Shown here in pieces: positions 21,111 through 30,456 of a stretch of DNA of 64,000 nucleotides. Source of the DNA: Pseudomonadota bacterium (GTDB lineage Bacteria > Pseudomonadota > Gammaproteobacteria > Burkholderiales > Gallionellaceae); the NCBI GenBank assembly GCA_021782365.1, contig JAJXVB010000002.1:124001-188000 (forward strand). Reading direction: 5' to 3'. Position 1 is the first letter of the stretch. Every line of letters starts with the position of its first letter. The notes below the pieces were generated by a model. The model was not told where the DNA came from. It worked only from the letters and a program-made list of their open reading frames with translations, and did no database searches. The position numbers were made by a program, and so were the translations under genes.

Positions 21111-21538
21111 AGCCGCGTCAGAAAAGATTGGTATATATCGTTATTGCGCTGGCAGCCGTGGGGCTTGCTGTGGGCCTTGTGCTGAACGCGCTGAAGGACA
21201 ACGTCAGCCTGTATTTCACGCCTACCCAGGTTTACAACAAGGAGGCGCCGATCGACCGCAGTTTCCGCATAGGCGGCTTGGTCGAGAAGGGCAGCATGAA
21301 GCGGGAAGGCGATGGCCTGACGGTGCATTTCGTGATCACGGATTTGAAGAAGAGCCTGCCGGTGGTGTACAAGGGCATACTGCCGGATCTTTTCAAGGAA
21401 GGAAAAGGCGTGGTTGCCCAAGGAAAGATGGAAGCCGATGGGGTGATGCATGCCTCGGAAGTGCTGGCCAAGCACGACGAAAACTACATGCCGCCAGAGG
21501 CGGCCGATGCGCTGAAGAAGGCGAAATCCGTTCAATAA
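21107..21538 (+). CDS. ccmE: Heme chaperone CcmE
   Basis: Membrane-anchored periplasmic carrier that binds heme covalently and passes it to CcmF/H. The 143-residue protein has an N-terminal [13 protein letters not shown] anchor and the heme-attachment motif H-x3-Y in [12 protein letters not shown] near the C-terminus. The OB-fold segment [11 protein letters not shown] is typical. It overlaps ccmD by four bases. Confidence 0.95.
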   Translation: MKPRQKRLVYIVIALAAVGLAVGLVLNALKDNVSLYFTPTQVYNKEAPIDRSFRIGGLVEKGSMKREGDGLTVHFVITDLKKSLPVVYKGILPDLFKEGKGVVAQGKMEADGVMHASEVLAKHDENYMPPEAADALKKAKSVQ

Positions 21539-21554
21539 TTTAGAGAGTGCCGAC

Positions 21555-23573
21555 ATGATTCCAGAGCTAGGTCATTTTTCCCTCATCATTGCGCTGTTCC
21601 TCGCAGCCACACTTGGCGTGCTGTCCATCCTGGGTGCCCAGCGCAACAGCCGCGCGCTGATGGGAGTTGCCCGCCCGCTGGCTTACGGGATGTTCGTTTT
21701 CGTGGCCCTGGCCTTCGGCGTTCTGGCCCACGCCTTCCTGAGCAACGACTTCTCTGTGTTGTATGTCGCTCAGCATTCGAATTCCCAATTGCCGGGGCAG
21801 TACCGCTTCGCTGCGATCTGGGGCGGGCACGAAGGATCGCTTTTGCTCTGGGCGCTCCTGCTGTCCGTTTGGGCCGCTTCTGTCGCCACCTTCAGCCGTC
21901 ATTTGCCCGAAGAGATGGTCGCGCGGGTGCTTGGCGTGATGGGCCTGATCGAGGCGGGTTTTCTGCTTTTCATGCTGATCACGTCCAATCCATTCACGCG
22001 CCTCCTTCCTGCCGCCGCGGACGGGGCTGACTTGAATCCGCTTTTGCAGGATCCGGGACTCGTGATTCATCCGCCCATGCTGTACATGGGCTATGTCGGC
22101 TTCTCCGTCGCCTATGCGTTTGCGATCTCAGCCTTGCTGGGCGGCAAGCTCGATGCGACATGGGCGCGCTGGTCGCGTCCGTGGACCACGGTCGCCTGGG
22201 TTTTCATGACCATAGGCATCGCTTTGGGCAGCGGCTGGGCCTATTACGAGCTGGGCTGGGGCGGCTGGTGGTTCTGGGATCCGGTCGAAAACGCTTCTTT
22301 CATGCCCTGGCTATTGGGCACCGCGCTGATCCATTCGCTTGCGGTCACGGAAAAGCGCGGCGCATTCAAGAGCTGGACCGTGCTCCTTGCGATCGGCGCA
22401 TTTTCTCTCAGCCTGTTGGGAACCTTCCTGGTCCGTTCGGGCGTGCTGACTTCCGTGCACTCATTCGCATCCGACCCCAGGCGAGGCATCTTCATCCTGG
22501 GATTCCTGGTCGCGGTGGTGGGTGCGTCCCTGCTGCTTTTCGCATGGCGCGCGCCCAAGGTGGGGCTGGGCGGCAAGTTCGACATGCTCTCCCGCGAGTC
22601 GCTCCTGCTTTCCAACAACGTGCTGCTTTCCGTGGCCTCCGCCTCGGTGCTGATCGGCACGCTTTATCCGCTGTTCATGGATGCGCTGGGCTACGGCAAG
22701 CTGTCTGTGGGTGCGCCCTATTTCCAGGCGGTGTTCGTGCCACTGATGGTGCCCATGGTTTTCATGATGGGCCTGGGCCCATTGGCGCGCTGGAAGAAGA
22801 TGGCAGCACCCGATCTGGCCAGCCGGGTGAAATGGGGTTTTGCCGGAGCCTTGATTGTTGCCCTCTTGCTTCCTCTCACGATGGGAAAGCTTCTCTCGCT
22901 TGAATCTCACAAGTGGTCTCCCCTGATCGCGCTGGGATTGCTGATGTCCTTCTGGATCATCGCATCGCTTGTGATCAGCCTGAAGCAGCGCCTGTCTGGC
23001 GAGGGCGACTTCGTGCAGAAGCTGCGCCGGCAGAGCCTGAGCTATTACGGGATGCAGCTCGCACACCTTGGAGTTGCGGTATTCATCATCGGCGTGACGA
23101 TGGTCAAGGGCTATGAGACGGAGCGCGACGTGCGCATGAATGTCGGCGATACGCTGGCCGCAGGAGGTTATGAATTCCGTTTCAACGGGGTCTCCCAGGT
23201 GGCAGGCCCCAATTACGTTTCCGGCATGGGCAGCGTGACGGTGCATAAGGACGGCCGCCTCGTGACCGAGCTTCATCCGGAGAAACGCGTATATAACGTT
23301 TCCGGCATGCCGCTGACCGAGGCCTCCATACAGCCTGGGCTGTTCCGCGACCTTTATGTCTCCCTGGGCGAACCCATACCCGAATCGGATGGCGCATGGG
23401 CCGTGCGCATTTACATCAAACCCTTCGTCGACTGGATATGGGCAGGCTGCCTGATGATGGCGCTGGGCGGCGTTCTGGCGATCTCCGACAGGCGTTACCG
23501 CATCCACCAGAAGGCGGTTGCCCGCGCGGGCAACGGAACCATAGTCGGCAATCTTCAAGGACAAACATCATGA
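21555..23573 (+). CDS. ccmF: Heme lyase CcmF
   Basis: Large membrane subunit of the cytochrome c heme ligation complex; 672 residues with many transmembrane helices. The WWD heme-handling domain is visible as WGGWWFWDPVENASFMPWL, with conserved flanking histidine segments such as WGGHEGSLLLW and HPPMLYMGYVG. The C-terminal periplasmic loop and final helix are present, so it is full length. Its stop overlaps the ccmG start. Confidence 0.96.
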   Translation: MIPELGHFSLIIALFLAATLGVLSILGAQRNSRALMGVARPLAYGMFVFVALAFGVLAHAFLSNDFSVLYVAQHSNSQLPGQYRFAAIWGGHEGSLLLWALLLSVWAASVATFSRHLPEEMVARVLGVMGLIEAGFLLFMLITSNPFTRLLPAAADGADLNPLLQDPGLVIHPPMLYMGYVGFSVAYAFAISALLGGKLDATWARWSRPWTTVAWVFMTIGIALGSGWAYYELGWGGWWFWDPVENASFMPWLLGTALIHSLAVTEKRGAFKSWTVLLAIGAFSLSLLGTFLVRSGVLTSVHSFASDPRRGIFILGFLVAVVGASLLLFAWRAPKVGLGGKFDMLSRESLLLSNNVLLSVASASVLIGTLYPLFMDALGYGKLSVGAPYFQAVFVPLMVPMVFMMGLGPLARWKKMAAPDLASRVKWGFAGALIVALLLPLTMGKLLSLESHKWSPLIALGLLMSFWIIASLVISLKQRLSGEGDFVQKLRRQSLSYYGMQLAHLGVAVFIIGVTMVKGYETERDVRMNVGDTLAAGGYEFRFNGVSQVAGPNYVSGMGSVTVHKDGRLVTELHPEKRVYNVSGMPLTEASIQPGLFRDLYVSLGEPIPESDGAWAVRIYIKPFVDWIWAGCLMMALGGVLAISDRRYRIHQKAVARAGNGTIVGNLQGQTS

Positions 23574-24097
23574 TGCGCTTCATCCTGCCTCTCATACTCT
23601 TCCTGATCCTTTCCATATTTCTGTACAAGGGGCTGGGACGCGATACCCGCGAAGTGCCTTCCCCGCTGATAGGAAAGCCAGCGCCGGCATTTGCGCTGCC
23701 CACGCTGCAGGATCCGGCAAAACAGTTTTCCCCCAAGGAGATGCAGGGCAAGGTATGGCTGCTCAACGTCTGGGCCTCCTGGTGCGAGGCGTGCAAGGAC
23801 GAGCATCCCGTGCTGATGGAGTTTTCCATGCAGAAGATGCTGCCGATCATCGGCGTGGATTACAAGGACAAGCGGGAGCAGGGCATGGATACGCTCAAGA
23901 ATGCCGGAAACCCCTATGATCAGGTGATCTCAGACGCGGACGGAAAGGTGGGCTTCGATTACGGCGTCTACGGCGTACCCGAAACCTATGTGATCGACAA
24001 GACGGGCGTCATCCGCTTCAAGCAGATCGGTCCGATCACGCCGGAAAACCTGCGCGACAAGCTGATGCCGTTGATTGCGGAGCTGCAAGCCAAATGA
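23570..24097 (+). CDS. ccmG: Thiol:disulfide interchange protein CcmG (DsbE)
   Basis: Membrane-anchored periplasmic thioredoxin that reduces the apocytochrome/CcmH disulfide. The 175-residue protein has an N-terminal anchor (FILPLILFLILSIFLYKGL), the family segment PLIGKPAPAFALPTL, the active site ASWCEACKDEHP (WCxxC) and the cis-proline loop GVYGVPETYVID. The start ATGATG at 23570 overlaps the ccmF stop; either ATG may be used. Confidence 0.94.
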   Translation: MMRFILPLILFLILSIFLYKGLGRDTREVPSPLIGKPAPAFALPTLQDPAKQFSPKEMQGKVWLLNVWASWCEACKDEHPVLMEFSMQKMLPIIGVDYKDKREQGMDTLKNAGNPYDQVISDADGKVGFDYGVYGVPETYVIDKTGVIRFKQIGPITPENLRDKLMPLIAELQAK

Positions 24098-24561
24098 GAT
24101 ATCTCCTGATCGCACTGTTTTGCCTCCTGCCCAGCCTGACTTTTGCCGCTGTCGCGAAAGATATCGCCGAGGATCCCGTGATCGAAATGCGCATGATGCA
24201 TCTGGCCGAAAAGGTGAGATGCCTGGTTTGCCAGAGCGAGCCCGTTTCGACTTCCCACTCCGAATGGTCTCACGATGTGCGCAACATCATGCTGCAAAAG
24301 ATGAAGGAGGGGGCGACAGACCAGCAGATACTCGACATGCTGGTGGCCAGATTTGGAAAATCGGTCCTGTATGATCCGCCTGTTGACGACGAAACCGCGC
24401 CGCTTTGGGTGGCACCCTTTGTGATGCTCTTCATCGGCGGGGGCTTGCTGTTCTATCAGTTGAAAAAACGTCGCGTGAACGATGTTGCCTTGACGCCACA
24501 GGATGAGCAACGCGCCGCAGAACTCCTCAACGAAACCTCTTCGAAAGATCCTCAAGCATGA
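24094..24561 (+). CDS. ccmH: Cytochrome c maturation protein CcmH
   Basis: Thiol oxidoreductase that handles apocytochrome c cysteines for CcmF. The 155-residue precursor has a signal peptide ending near TFAA, the redox motif VRCLVCQSEP, the helical segment typical of the family (GATDQQILDMLVARFGKSVLY) and a C-terminal membrane helix (FVMLFIGGGLLFYQL). It overlaps both neighbours by four bases. Confidence 0.93.
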   Translation: MRYLLIALFCLLPSLTFAAVAKDIAEDPVIEMRMMHLAEKVRCLVCQSEPVSTSHSEWSHDVRNIMLQKMKEGATDQQILDMLVARFGKSVLYDPPVDDETAPLWVAPFVMLFIGGGLLFYQLKKRRVNDVALTPQDEQRAAELLNETSSKDPQA

Positions 24562-25808
24562 CTTTATTCTGGATACTCTGCGCGGCACTGCTCGCGCTGG
24601 CGCTGTCTTTTCTGGTCTTGCCGCTTTGGCGCAAATCGGCTGCCGACAACCAGGTGCTGCGTGATGCCGCAAATCTGGAGATTTTACGCGACCAGGCGAA
24701 CGAGCTCGAAGCGGATCTTAAGAGCGGGCTCCTGACGCAGGATGCTTTCGAGCAGGGAAAGCGCGAATTGCAGGCGCGCCTGCTCGAGGAAGTGAAAGGC
24801 AGCGATGCGCCATTGCCTGCAAGGAATGCGCGCAAACTGGCTATCGTTCTGGCCCTGTTGATCCCGATAGGCAGCGTGCTGTTCTATCTCAAGCTTGGCA
24901 ATGTGAGTGCGATGCAGCCGCCTGATCAGCAGCAGGCCGAATCAGCAGCAGGCTTTGGAACGTTGAAGTCCGAAGCGGCCTTGCAGGAACTCGAAGGCAA
25001 GCTTGCAAAGAATCCGAACAACCCCAACGGCTGGCTGACGCTCGGGCGCTCCTATAGCGAGCTTCAGCGCTTTCCGGATGCAGTGCGCGCATACAAGCAG
25101 CTGGTCAATCTGGTGCCCAAGGAATCGCAGGCATGGACGGAGTATGCCGATGCGCTGGCGATGACCAACAATCAGTCCCTGCTCGGAGAGCCCACCAAGC
25201 TTCTGGATAAGGCGCTGCAGCTCGATCCCGAGAACACCACTGCGCTCGCACTTATCGGATCGGCGGACATGGAGCGGGGCGACTATGTCGCGGCCATCAC
25301 GCATTGGCAAAAGCTGCTCACGCTGCTTCCCCCGGATTTCCCGCAGATACAGATGATACGGGAAGGCGTTGCTCAGGCGAGAGACTTCCTGTCCAAGCAG
25401 CCGGGCGGCAGGGAGAAGCTTGCAAAGCTCCCCGCTGCGCCTGAAGTTGCAAAGGCGGATCCTGCCAAGGCGATCAGCGGCCATGTCTCTTTGAGCGCTG
25501 CGATGGCAGGAAATGCGTCGCCGAATGATTACGTCTTCATCCTCGCTCGCGCGGCGGAAGGCCCAAAGATGCCGCTCGCGGTGATACGCAAGCAGGTCAA
25601 GGATCTGCCGATGGACTTCACGCTGGATGACAGCATGGCCATGCAGCCTCAGATGAAGCTTTCGGGCTTCGACAAGGTGGTCGTGGTTGCGCGCGTTTCC
25701 AAGTCTGGGATGCCGATCGCTCAGCCTGGGGACATCGAGGGCACGGCTGGGGTCGTCAAGCCGGGCACCAAGGGGCTTGACATCAGCATCGATAATTTGG
25801 TGAAGTGA
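24558..25808 (+). CDS. ccmI: Cytochrome c maturation TPR protein CcmI
   Basis: Apocytochrome c chaperone of the Ccm system. The 416-residue protein has two N-terminal membrane helices flanking a cytoplasmic leucine-zipper-like loop, TPR repeats (for example GWLTLGRSYSELQRFPDAVRAYKQL) at about residues 145-290, and a C-terminal domain with the segment VFILARAAEGPKMPLAVIRK, typical of long-form CcmI. It closes the cluster; no strong terminator follows. Confidence 0.92.
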   Translation: MTLFWILCAALLALALSFLVLPLWRKSAADNQVLRDAANLEILRDQANELEADLKSGLLTQDAFEQGKRELQARLLEEVKGSDAPLPARNARKLAIVLALLIPIGSVLFYLKLGNVSAMQPPDQQQAESAAGFGTLKSEAALQELEGKLAKNPNNPNGWLTLGRSYSELQRFPDAVRAYKQLVNLVPKESQAWTEYADALAMTNNQSLLGEPTKLLDKALQLDPENTTALALIGSADMERGDYVAAITHWQKLLTLLPPDFPQIQMIREGVAQARDFLSKQPGGREKLAKLPAAPEVAKADPAKAISGHVSLSAAMAGNASPNDYVFILARAAEGPKMPLAVIRKQVKDLPMDFTLDDSMAMQPQMKLSGFDKVVVVARVSKSGMPIAQPGDIEGTAGVVKPGTKGLDISIDNLVK

Positions 25809-25855
25809 TCGCACGCCATAGGCAGAAAAACCTGCCACGGTGCAATGCGACGCTT

Positions 25856-26272
25856 CTATCCCTGATTTTCCCTGATCAGCCTGTACACGATTCCGAGCGC
25901 CAGGAGCGATGCTGCAAGTGCCGCAAGAACCGCTGCGGAATCGGACTGAAGCTCAAAGACGATGAACTGTCTGGATATCGCGAGTATGGCGATCAGCACG
26001 ATCGTCTGGGTCTTGATCATCCCCCCGCTTCTTGAGGTCGGATGGATGATGGAGTGGCTGAATTCCAGCGCGATCAGCAGCGTCAGGATCATGCTGAACA
26101 CGGCCTGAAAGGCCTTGTGGTCCAGATGGTCTGTGCCGTGCAGGACCAGATGATAGATTTCCACGATGAGTCCCCACAATGCGGCAAGGACCATGATGGA
26201 AATCAGCATTGCTAGCACGGCCGTGACGCCTTGCTCGAATCTTTGATAAAGTGTTTTCTTTTCCTCTTCCAT
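25856..26272 (-). CDS. PsiE-family membrane protein
   Basis: A 138-residue protein with four predicted membrane helices and the PsiE-family core LALEFSHSIIH and IKTQTIVLIAILAISRQFIV. In E. coli PsiE is phosphate-starvation inducible but its biochemical role is unknown. It is downstream of the HDOD gene on the same strand. An inverted repeat at 26278-26305 lies just before its start codon. Confidence 0.8.
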   Translation of the reverse strand: MEEEKKTLYQRFEQGVTAVLAMLISIMVLAALWGLIVEIYHLVLHGTDHLDHKAFQAVFSMILTLLIALEFSHSIIHPTSRSGGMIKTQTIVLIAILAISRQFIVFELQSDSAAVLAALAASLLALGIVYRLIRENQG

Positions 26273-26277
26273 GCTTC

Positions 26278-26305
26278 ATCCCGTTGTGGATCGTTTCAAC
26301 GGGAT
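26278..26305. repeat. Inverted repeat before the PsiE-like gene
   Basis: Perfect 8-bp arms ATCCCGTT (26278-26285) and AACGGGAT (26298-26305) flank a 12-base loop, ending six bases before the PsiE-like ATG on the minus strand. No T tract follows on either strand, so a protein operator or a structure controlling translation is more likely than a terminator. Confidence 0.45.
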
Positions 26306-26369
26306 TAGTCAGGACTTTCCGGCATTAGTTTCAAGGAAGATTTGCCGGCATGGGGCCTGAGGGTGGCGG

Positions 26370-27233
26370 CTATTCTGCAGTCGGAATGGAGGCGGCTTCC
26401 TCGCACAATGCTTCCAGCTCGGCTTCATCCAGTCCGAGCACCTGCAAACAGGCAGCGCCGAGCTTGGGCCATTCCTGGGTCAGATCCGATTGCATCTGTT
26501 TCGCTACGATGTATTCGGAGAGCTGTGCGGTTGCGATCAGGCGGCGGCTCAGGATGGGGAGCTTGTCCGATTTCAATGCGGCCAGGTTGTGGTGGTTGCG
26601 GATCGCAAGGCAGAGCTCGTTGGGCAGCCACCAGTTCTGCGCCAGTATGCAGCCCACCATCGCGTGGTTGGTCGGCAGCGAGGCATTCTCCACATCGGTG
26701 TAGCTGTGTATGGGATCGCTGCACGCTGACTGCTGTATCTTTTCATATTCCGGGAATCGGCCGAGCAGAACGGGAATGCCGCAGTCTCTGAAGAGACCGA
26801 AGGTATAGGTGTCTTCTGCATGCAGGCCGGCGATGCGCAGGTGCAGCGCAAGCCAGCCTGAAAGGTGGGAGATGCGCGCCGAGGTATCCCAGAAGCGCTC
26901 GAGGTTGCGCACGTTCGGGAAAGTCTTGCGCAGTATGATGCCTGCCACGGCGCGGCTTGCGGTCCTCATGCCGAGCATCGCGAGCGCTTCATTGACGGAG
27001 CGCACATGCTGGCGGATGCCGAAGTAAGCGGAATTGGCGGTCTTGATAAGGCCTGCAGAAACGGCGACATCGCTGCTGATGATGCTGGTCATCAGGTTGA
27101 AGTCGGGTTCGTCCTTGCGTGCTTCGGTCATGAAGCGATCCAGTATCACCGGGCAAGGAGGGATGCCGATGTCGACGAGCGATCGTTCGATCAGTGCGTC
27201 GAGACCCGATGTGTCTTGTTGGGTATCCGTCAT
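26370..27233 (-). CDS. HDOD-domain protein (copy 1)
   Basis: A 287-residue protein dominated by an HDOD domain, a catalytically dead relative of HD phosphohydrolases found in signalling proteins. Recognisable segments include LMTSIISSDVAVSAGLIKTANSAYFG, YTFGLFRDCGIPVLL and NHAMVGCILAQNWWLP. It overlaps the upstream GGDEF-EAL gene by four bases, so the two are co-translated. A paralogue of this gene and of its partner lies at 36195-38365. Confidence 0.85.
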   Translation of the reverse strand: MTDTQQDTSGLDALIERSLVDIGIPPCPVILDRFMTEARKDEPDFNLMTSIISSDVAVSAGLIKTANSAYFGIRQHVRSVNEALAMLGMRTASRAVAGIILRKTFPNVRNLERFWDTSARISHLSGWLALHLRIAGLHAEDTYTFGLFRDCGIPVLLGRFPEYEKIQQSACSDPIHSYTDVENASLPTNHAMVGCILAQNWWLPNELCLAIRNHHNLAALKSDKLPILSRRLIATAQLSEYIVAKQMQSDLTQEWPKLGAACLQVLGLDEAELEALCEEAASIPTAE

Positions 27234-28525
27234 TTTTTGTCCCTTGTTTTGAGCCAGTTGATCAATACTTCTTCTGGCATCGGTTTCGCGCAGAAAAATC
27301 CCTGTATCGCATCGACACCGGAATTCAAAAGCGCATCGACTTCATCCTGTCTTTCGCAGCCTTCGGCCACGACGGTCATGCCGAGTTCGTGCGCGAGCTG
27401 TATCACCGCCCTGACCACCGAGAGGGCGCGGCGGTTTTCCGGCAGCACGTTGATGAAGGCACGGTCCAGCTTGAGTTTTTTCGCAGGGATGTCCTTCAGG
27501 TTCGCAAGGCATGAGTATCCGGTTCCAAAGTCGTCTATGGAAAGGTTCACTCCTGTGGTCATGATGTTTTTCAGATTCTTCTGCACTGTGTCTGAAACAT
27601 CCATGAACAGCGACTCGGTGAGCTCCAGTTCAACCAGTTCGGGTTTGACGTTCGAACAGATCAGCGCCGCATGCAGCGCGTGGGTGAACTTCGTCGAGAT
27701 CAGCTGAGCGCGGGAGACGTTGATGGAAACCTTGATGTTATAGCCGGCATTCTGCAGTTCGCGCGCCTGCAATGCGCCCTGCAGCAGGCTCCATTCGCCT
27801 AGGCGAACGATGATGCCTGTCCTCTCTGCGACAGGGATGAATTTTCCCGGCACGATCTGGTCGCCGTTGACCGTGCAGCGCATCAGCGCTTCGACCGAGT
27901 CGACTTCGCCGTTTGCGCGCATGATGGGCTGGTAATGCAAGGACAGCCCGCCCGTTCCCAGGGCCGTATGCAGTGCGCTTTCGATGGAGAGTTCCTCGCG
28001 CGCGAGTGTTGCACCTATACGTCCGTGCACGGCGTCATCTCCTGAACATACGATGCTGTTTCCGCCCCTGGTCTTGGCGATGAACATCGCGCGATCCGCG
28101 CGCTCAAGCAATGACAGTGAATCCTCTCCGGGCTCGTAGATCGCGATGCCTATGCTGGCAGTGGGGCAGAGGATCAGATTGCCCAGAGGGATGAATTCCT
28201 CGACCGTGCTGGCCATTTCCCGAGCGAAGCTTTCCGCCGACGCCTGGTCGCATCGCGGAATCAGGAAGACGAATTCGTCACCACCCATGCGCGCGATTTC
28301 CGCCCGGCCGCTTGCGCGTGCGCGAAAGCGCACGGAAAGGTTCTGTATCACCTCGTCCCCGCCAGGGTGGCCGAAGGAGTCATTGATTTTCTTGAAGCGA
28401 TCCAGATTGATCCAGATGACGGCAAAAGGCTCGCGATTGCTTTTTGCATTTGCGGTGAAGCGTTCGGCCTCGTGCAGACAACCGAAGCGGTCGAGAAATC
28501 CGGTCAAAGGGTCTATGTTAGACAT
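27230..28525 (-). CDS. GGDEF-EAL protein, cyclic-di-GMP metabolism (copy 1)
   Basis: A 431-residue cytoplasmic protein that starts directly at its GGDEF domain (DPLTGFLDRFG, then ARMGGDEFVFLI) and continues into an EAL phosphodiesterase domain (VEALMRC and DDFGTGYSCL, LKLDRAFI). Both catalytic motifs are intact, so it may make or degrade cyclic-di-GMP. There is no N-terminal sensor or membrane anchor; the co-encoded HDOD protein may supply regulation. Confidence 0.88.
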   Translation of the reverse strand: MSNIDPLTGFLDRFGCLHEAERFTANAKSNREPFAVIWINLDRFKKINDSFGHPGGDEVIQNLSVRFRARASGRAEIARMGGDEFVFLIPRCDQASAESFAREMASTVEEFIPLGNLILCPTASIGIAIYEPGEDSLSLLERADRAMFIAKTRGGNSIVCSGDDAVHGRIGATLAREELSIESALHTALGTGGLSLHYQPIMRANGEVDSVEALMRCTVNGDQIVPGKFIPVAERTGIIVRLGEWSLLQGALQARELQNAGYNIKVSINVSRAQLISTKFTHALHAALICSNVKPELVELELTESLFMDVSDTVQKNLKNIMTTGVNLSIDDFGTGYSCLANLKDIPAKKLKLDRAFINVLPENRRALSVVRAVIQLAHELGMTVVAEGCERQDEVDALLNSGVDAIQGFFCAKPMPEEVLINWLKTRDKK

Positions 28526-28777
28526 GCGTTTTCAAGATGCGAGTCAAGTTAATGCAGGAATGCCTTCAAACATTTGAGCGTGTTTCACTTCAAATCAAAA
28601 CCGGATTGCAAAATCATGTATGTATTGTGCATCATCTCCGGATTTTAGAATAGTGCATTGTTTTCATAGATACGAATGCATGTCGCGATTCGTGCATGCC
28701 GTAATTGATGATATTCTATCAGGGCATGCGGATGCGATTCCGTCAACAGGAATTTGAATCGGATATCAAGGCCAGAG
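28526..28777. other. Divergent intergenic region without a recognised gene
   Basis: About 250 bases between the GGDEF-EAL gene and the AI-2E-type permease. It is AT-rich and contains three GCATG pentamers between 28678 and 28730. It presumably holds divergent promoters, but I cannot assign -35/-10 pairs with confidence and see no small gene. Confidence 0.4.
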
Positions 28778-29812
28778 ATGCTGACACAGGATACGCTTAA
28801 AAATTATTTTTCGATGATCATACTGGCAGCGGCCCTCTGGCTGGTGCACGGATTCATACCTGCGATGCTCTGGGCAGTGGTCATCGCCATCGCCACATGG
28901 CCCTTGCGCGTGCGTCTTGCAGGTGTCGTTCCGGGCAACACGAAGGTCGCGGCCATCATGACCGCTGCTGTGGCCATCCTGCTGTTCTTCCCGATCATCT
29001 ATGCGCTTTTTCGCGCGGCATCCGACATTGGGGCGATGACACGCTGGATGGTGGCAGCTCAGCAGACCGGCATAGCGGCGCCTGCATGGTTGCATGCGCT
29101 TCCCGTCATGGGGGAGCAGGCAGCGAAGTGGTGGGCGACAAATTTGACAGATCCCTCCAGCCTCTCGGTCTTTCTGGGAAGGTTTGACAACGCATGGATA
29201 AAGTCCGCTGCGCAGAATCTCGGCACACAGGCGGCGCATCGATTGGTCACGCTGGTGTTTACCGTGACCACGCTTTTCTTTCTTTACGAAAAGGGGGAGC
29301 GTCTGACGAATAAGGCGCTTGTGCTTTTGCAGAGGCTGGCTGGCGATACAGGAAAAAGATACGGGCTTCAGGCGGCAGTCGCGATCAGGGCGACCGTCAA
29401 CGGCGTGGTGCTGGTGGGTTTGGGCGAGGGCCTCATCATCGGCATTTCCTATTGGGTTGCAGGCGCGCCTCACGCCGCGATGCTGGGTTTGCTGACAGGC
29501 GCTCTTGCGATGATTCCCTTTGCCGCCCCCCTGATCTTCACCGGCGTGTCCCTGATCCTGATCTCCCAGGGAAACACGGCCGGGGCGCTTGGCGTTTTCG
29601 TCTTCGGCATGCTGGTGTTGTCGATCGGGGATCATATTGTGCGCCCAAAGATCATCGGCGGCTCTGTCGAGCTTCCCTTCCTGTGGGTGCTCTTCGGCAT
29701 ACTGGGTGGGGTGGAAGTGTTCGGGCTGATCGGACTCTTTGTCGGACCTGCGCTGATGGCATTGGTCACCATGATGTGGAGCGATATGACCAGGGAGCAG
29801 GAGGCGATGTAG
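28778..29812 (+). CDS. AI-2E family transporter (UPF0118, YdiK-like)
   Basis: A 344-residue membrane protein with about eight helices and the family C-terminal block (VFVFGMLVLSIGDHIVRPKI, ELPFLWVLFGILGGVEVFGL, GLFVGPALMALV). Members are loosely linked to autoinducer-2 export or Na+/H+ exchange; the substrate here is unknown. The ATG at 28778 is chosen; a TTG 24 bases upstream, preceded by AGGA, is an alternative. Confidence 0.85.
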   Translation: MLTQDTLKNYFSMIILAAALWLVHGFIPAMLWAVVIAIATWPLRVRLAGVVPGNTKVAAIMTAAVAILLFFPIIYALFRAASDIGAMTRWMVAAQQTGIAAPAWLHALPVMGEQAAKWWATNLTDPSSLSVFLGRFDNAWIKSAAQNLGTQAAHRLVTLVFTVTTLFFLYEKGERLTNKALVLLQRLAGDTGKRYGLQAAVAIRATVNGVVLVGLGEGLIIGISYWVAGAPHAAMLGLLTGALAMIPFAAPLIFTGVSLILISQGNTAGALGVFVFGMLVLSIGDHIVRPKIIGGSVELPFLWVLFGILGGVEVFGLIGLFVGPALMALVTMMWSDMTREQEAM

Positions 29813-29862
29813 GAAGCGGAGCGTTTGGTAAGCGAGAACTTTTACGCAATTCTGATGGTCAC

Positions 29863-30456
29863 ATGAATATGAAGACGGCATCGAAAATAGCGGCCTTGGC
29901 TTTGGTGGTTCTTTCGTTTTGGAGCGTTGAAAGAGGCCCCGAGTCCGTCCCTGTCGTGCAGACCGGGAAGAAGATCCTTCAGGCAGGCGCCAGGATACTT
30001 AGGCATGAGGATCCTGTGCCTAAGGAAGCAGCAGCTCCGGTTCCCAAGGCTCATGATGCCCATGTTTTTGCCGTGACAAAGGACAAGCCGAAGGCTGTGC
30101 CAGCGCCTCAATCCGACATCAAGATGGTGCCGGTGGAAAAGCTGCTCGAGGAAACTGCAGTCAGAGAGAAAGCCAGGCCGGCCATCGCGTTTGGAAAACC
30201 CGCGAAGAAGCGTGAGGATGATGAAGTCGGGGTCGATATAGGAAAGGGGCTGCCCTTGCCCATGCCAGACAGCGCGCTGATCACGCCCATCGACAAGCCT
30301 GACGGGTATCACGTCGGTGTGGATTATCGCGTGGATCAGAAATGGGACCTGACAGGCCTGGCAGGTGTGACGACCACAACCGGGCCGGTGGGTTTGATGA
30401 CCACGACGAAACCCTATATCAATCAGATAGGCTTCAAGGCAAGCTACCGGTTCTGA
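29863..30456 (+). CDS. Hypothetical secreted protein with an outer-membrane-like C-terminus
   Basis: Not recognised. The 197-residue product starts with a weak signal-like segment (KTASKIAALALVVLSFWSV), continues with a proline/alanine/lysine-rich middle (about 45-130), and ends in alternating polar/hydrophobic stretches such as YHVGVDYRVDQKW and INQIGFKASYRF, closing on phenylalanine as beta-barrel proteins do. It may be a small envelope protein or a barrel fragment. Its last 13 bases overlap the 3' end of recJ on the opposite strand. Confidence 0.6.
   Translation: MNMKTASKIAALALVVLSFWSVERGPESVPVVQTGKKILQAGARILRHEDPVPKEAAAPVPKAHDAHVFAVTKDKPKAVPAPQSDIKMVPVEKLLEETAVREKARPAIAFGKPAKKREDDEVGVDIGKGLPLPMPDSALITPIDKPDGYHVGVDYRVDQKWDLTGLAGVTTTTGPVGLMTTTKPYINQIGFKASYRF

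Noticed and set aside
22461-23564. 367-codon minus-strand reading frame within ccmF
   Set aside because: Histidine/arginine-rich shadow of the ccmF coding strand; ccmF shows all family motifs.
25809-25855. Terminator after ccmI
   Set aside because: GGCAG/CTGCC arms with a six-base loop but no T tract; too weak to call.
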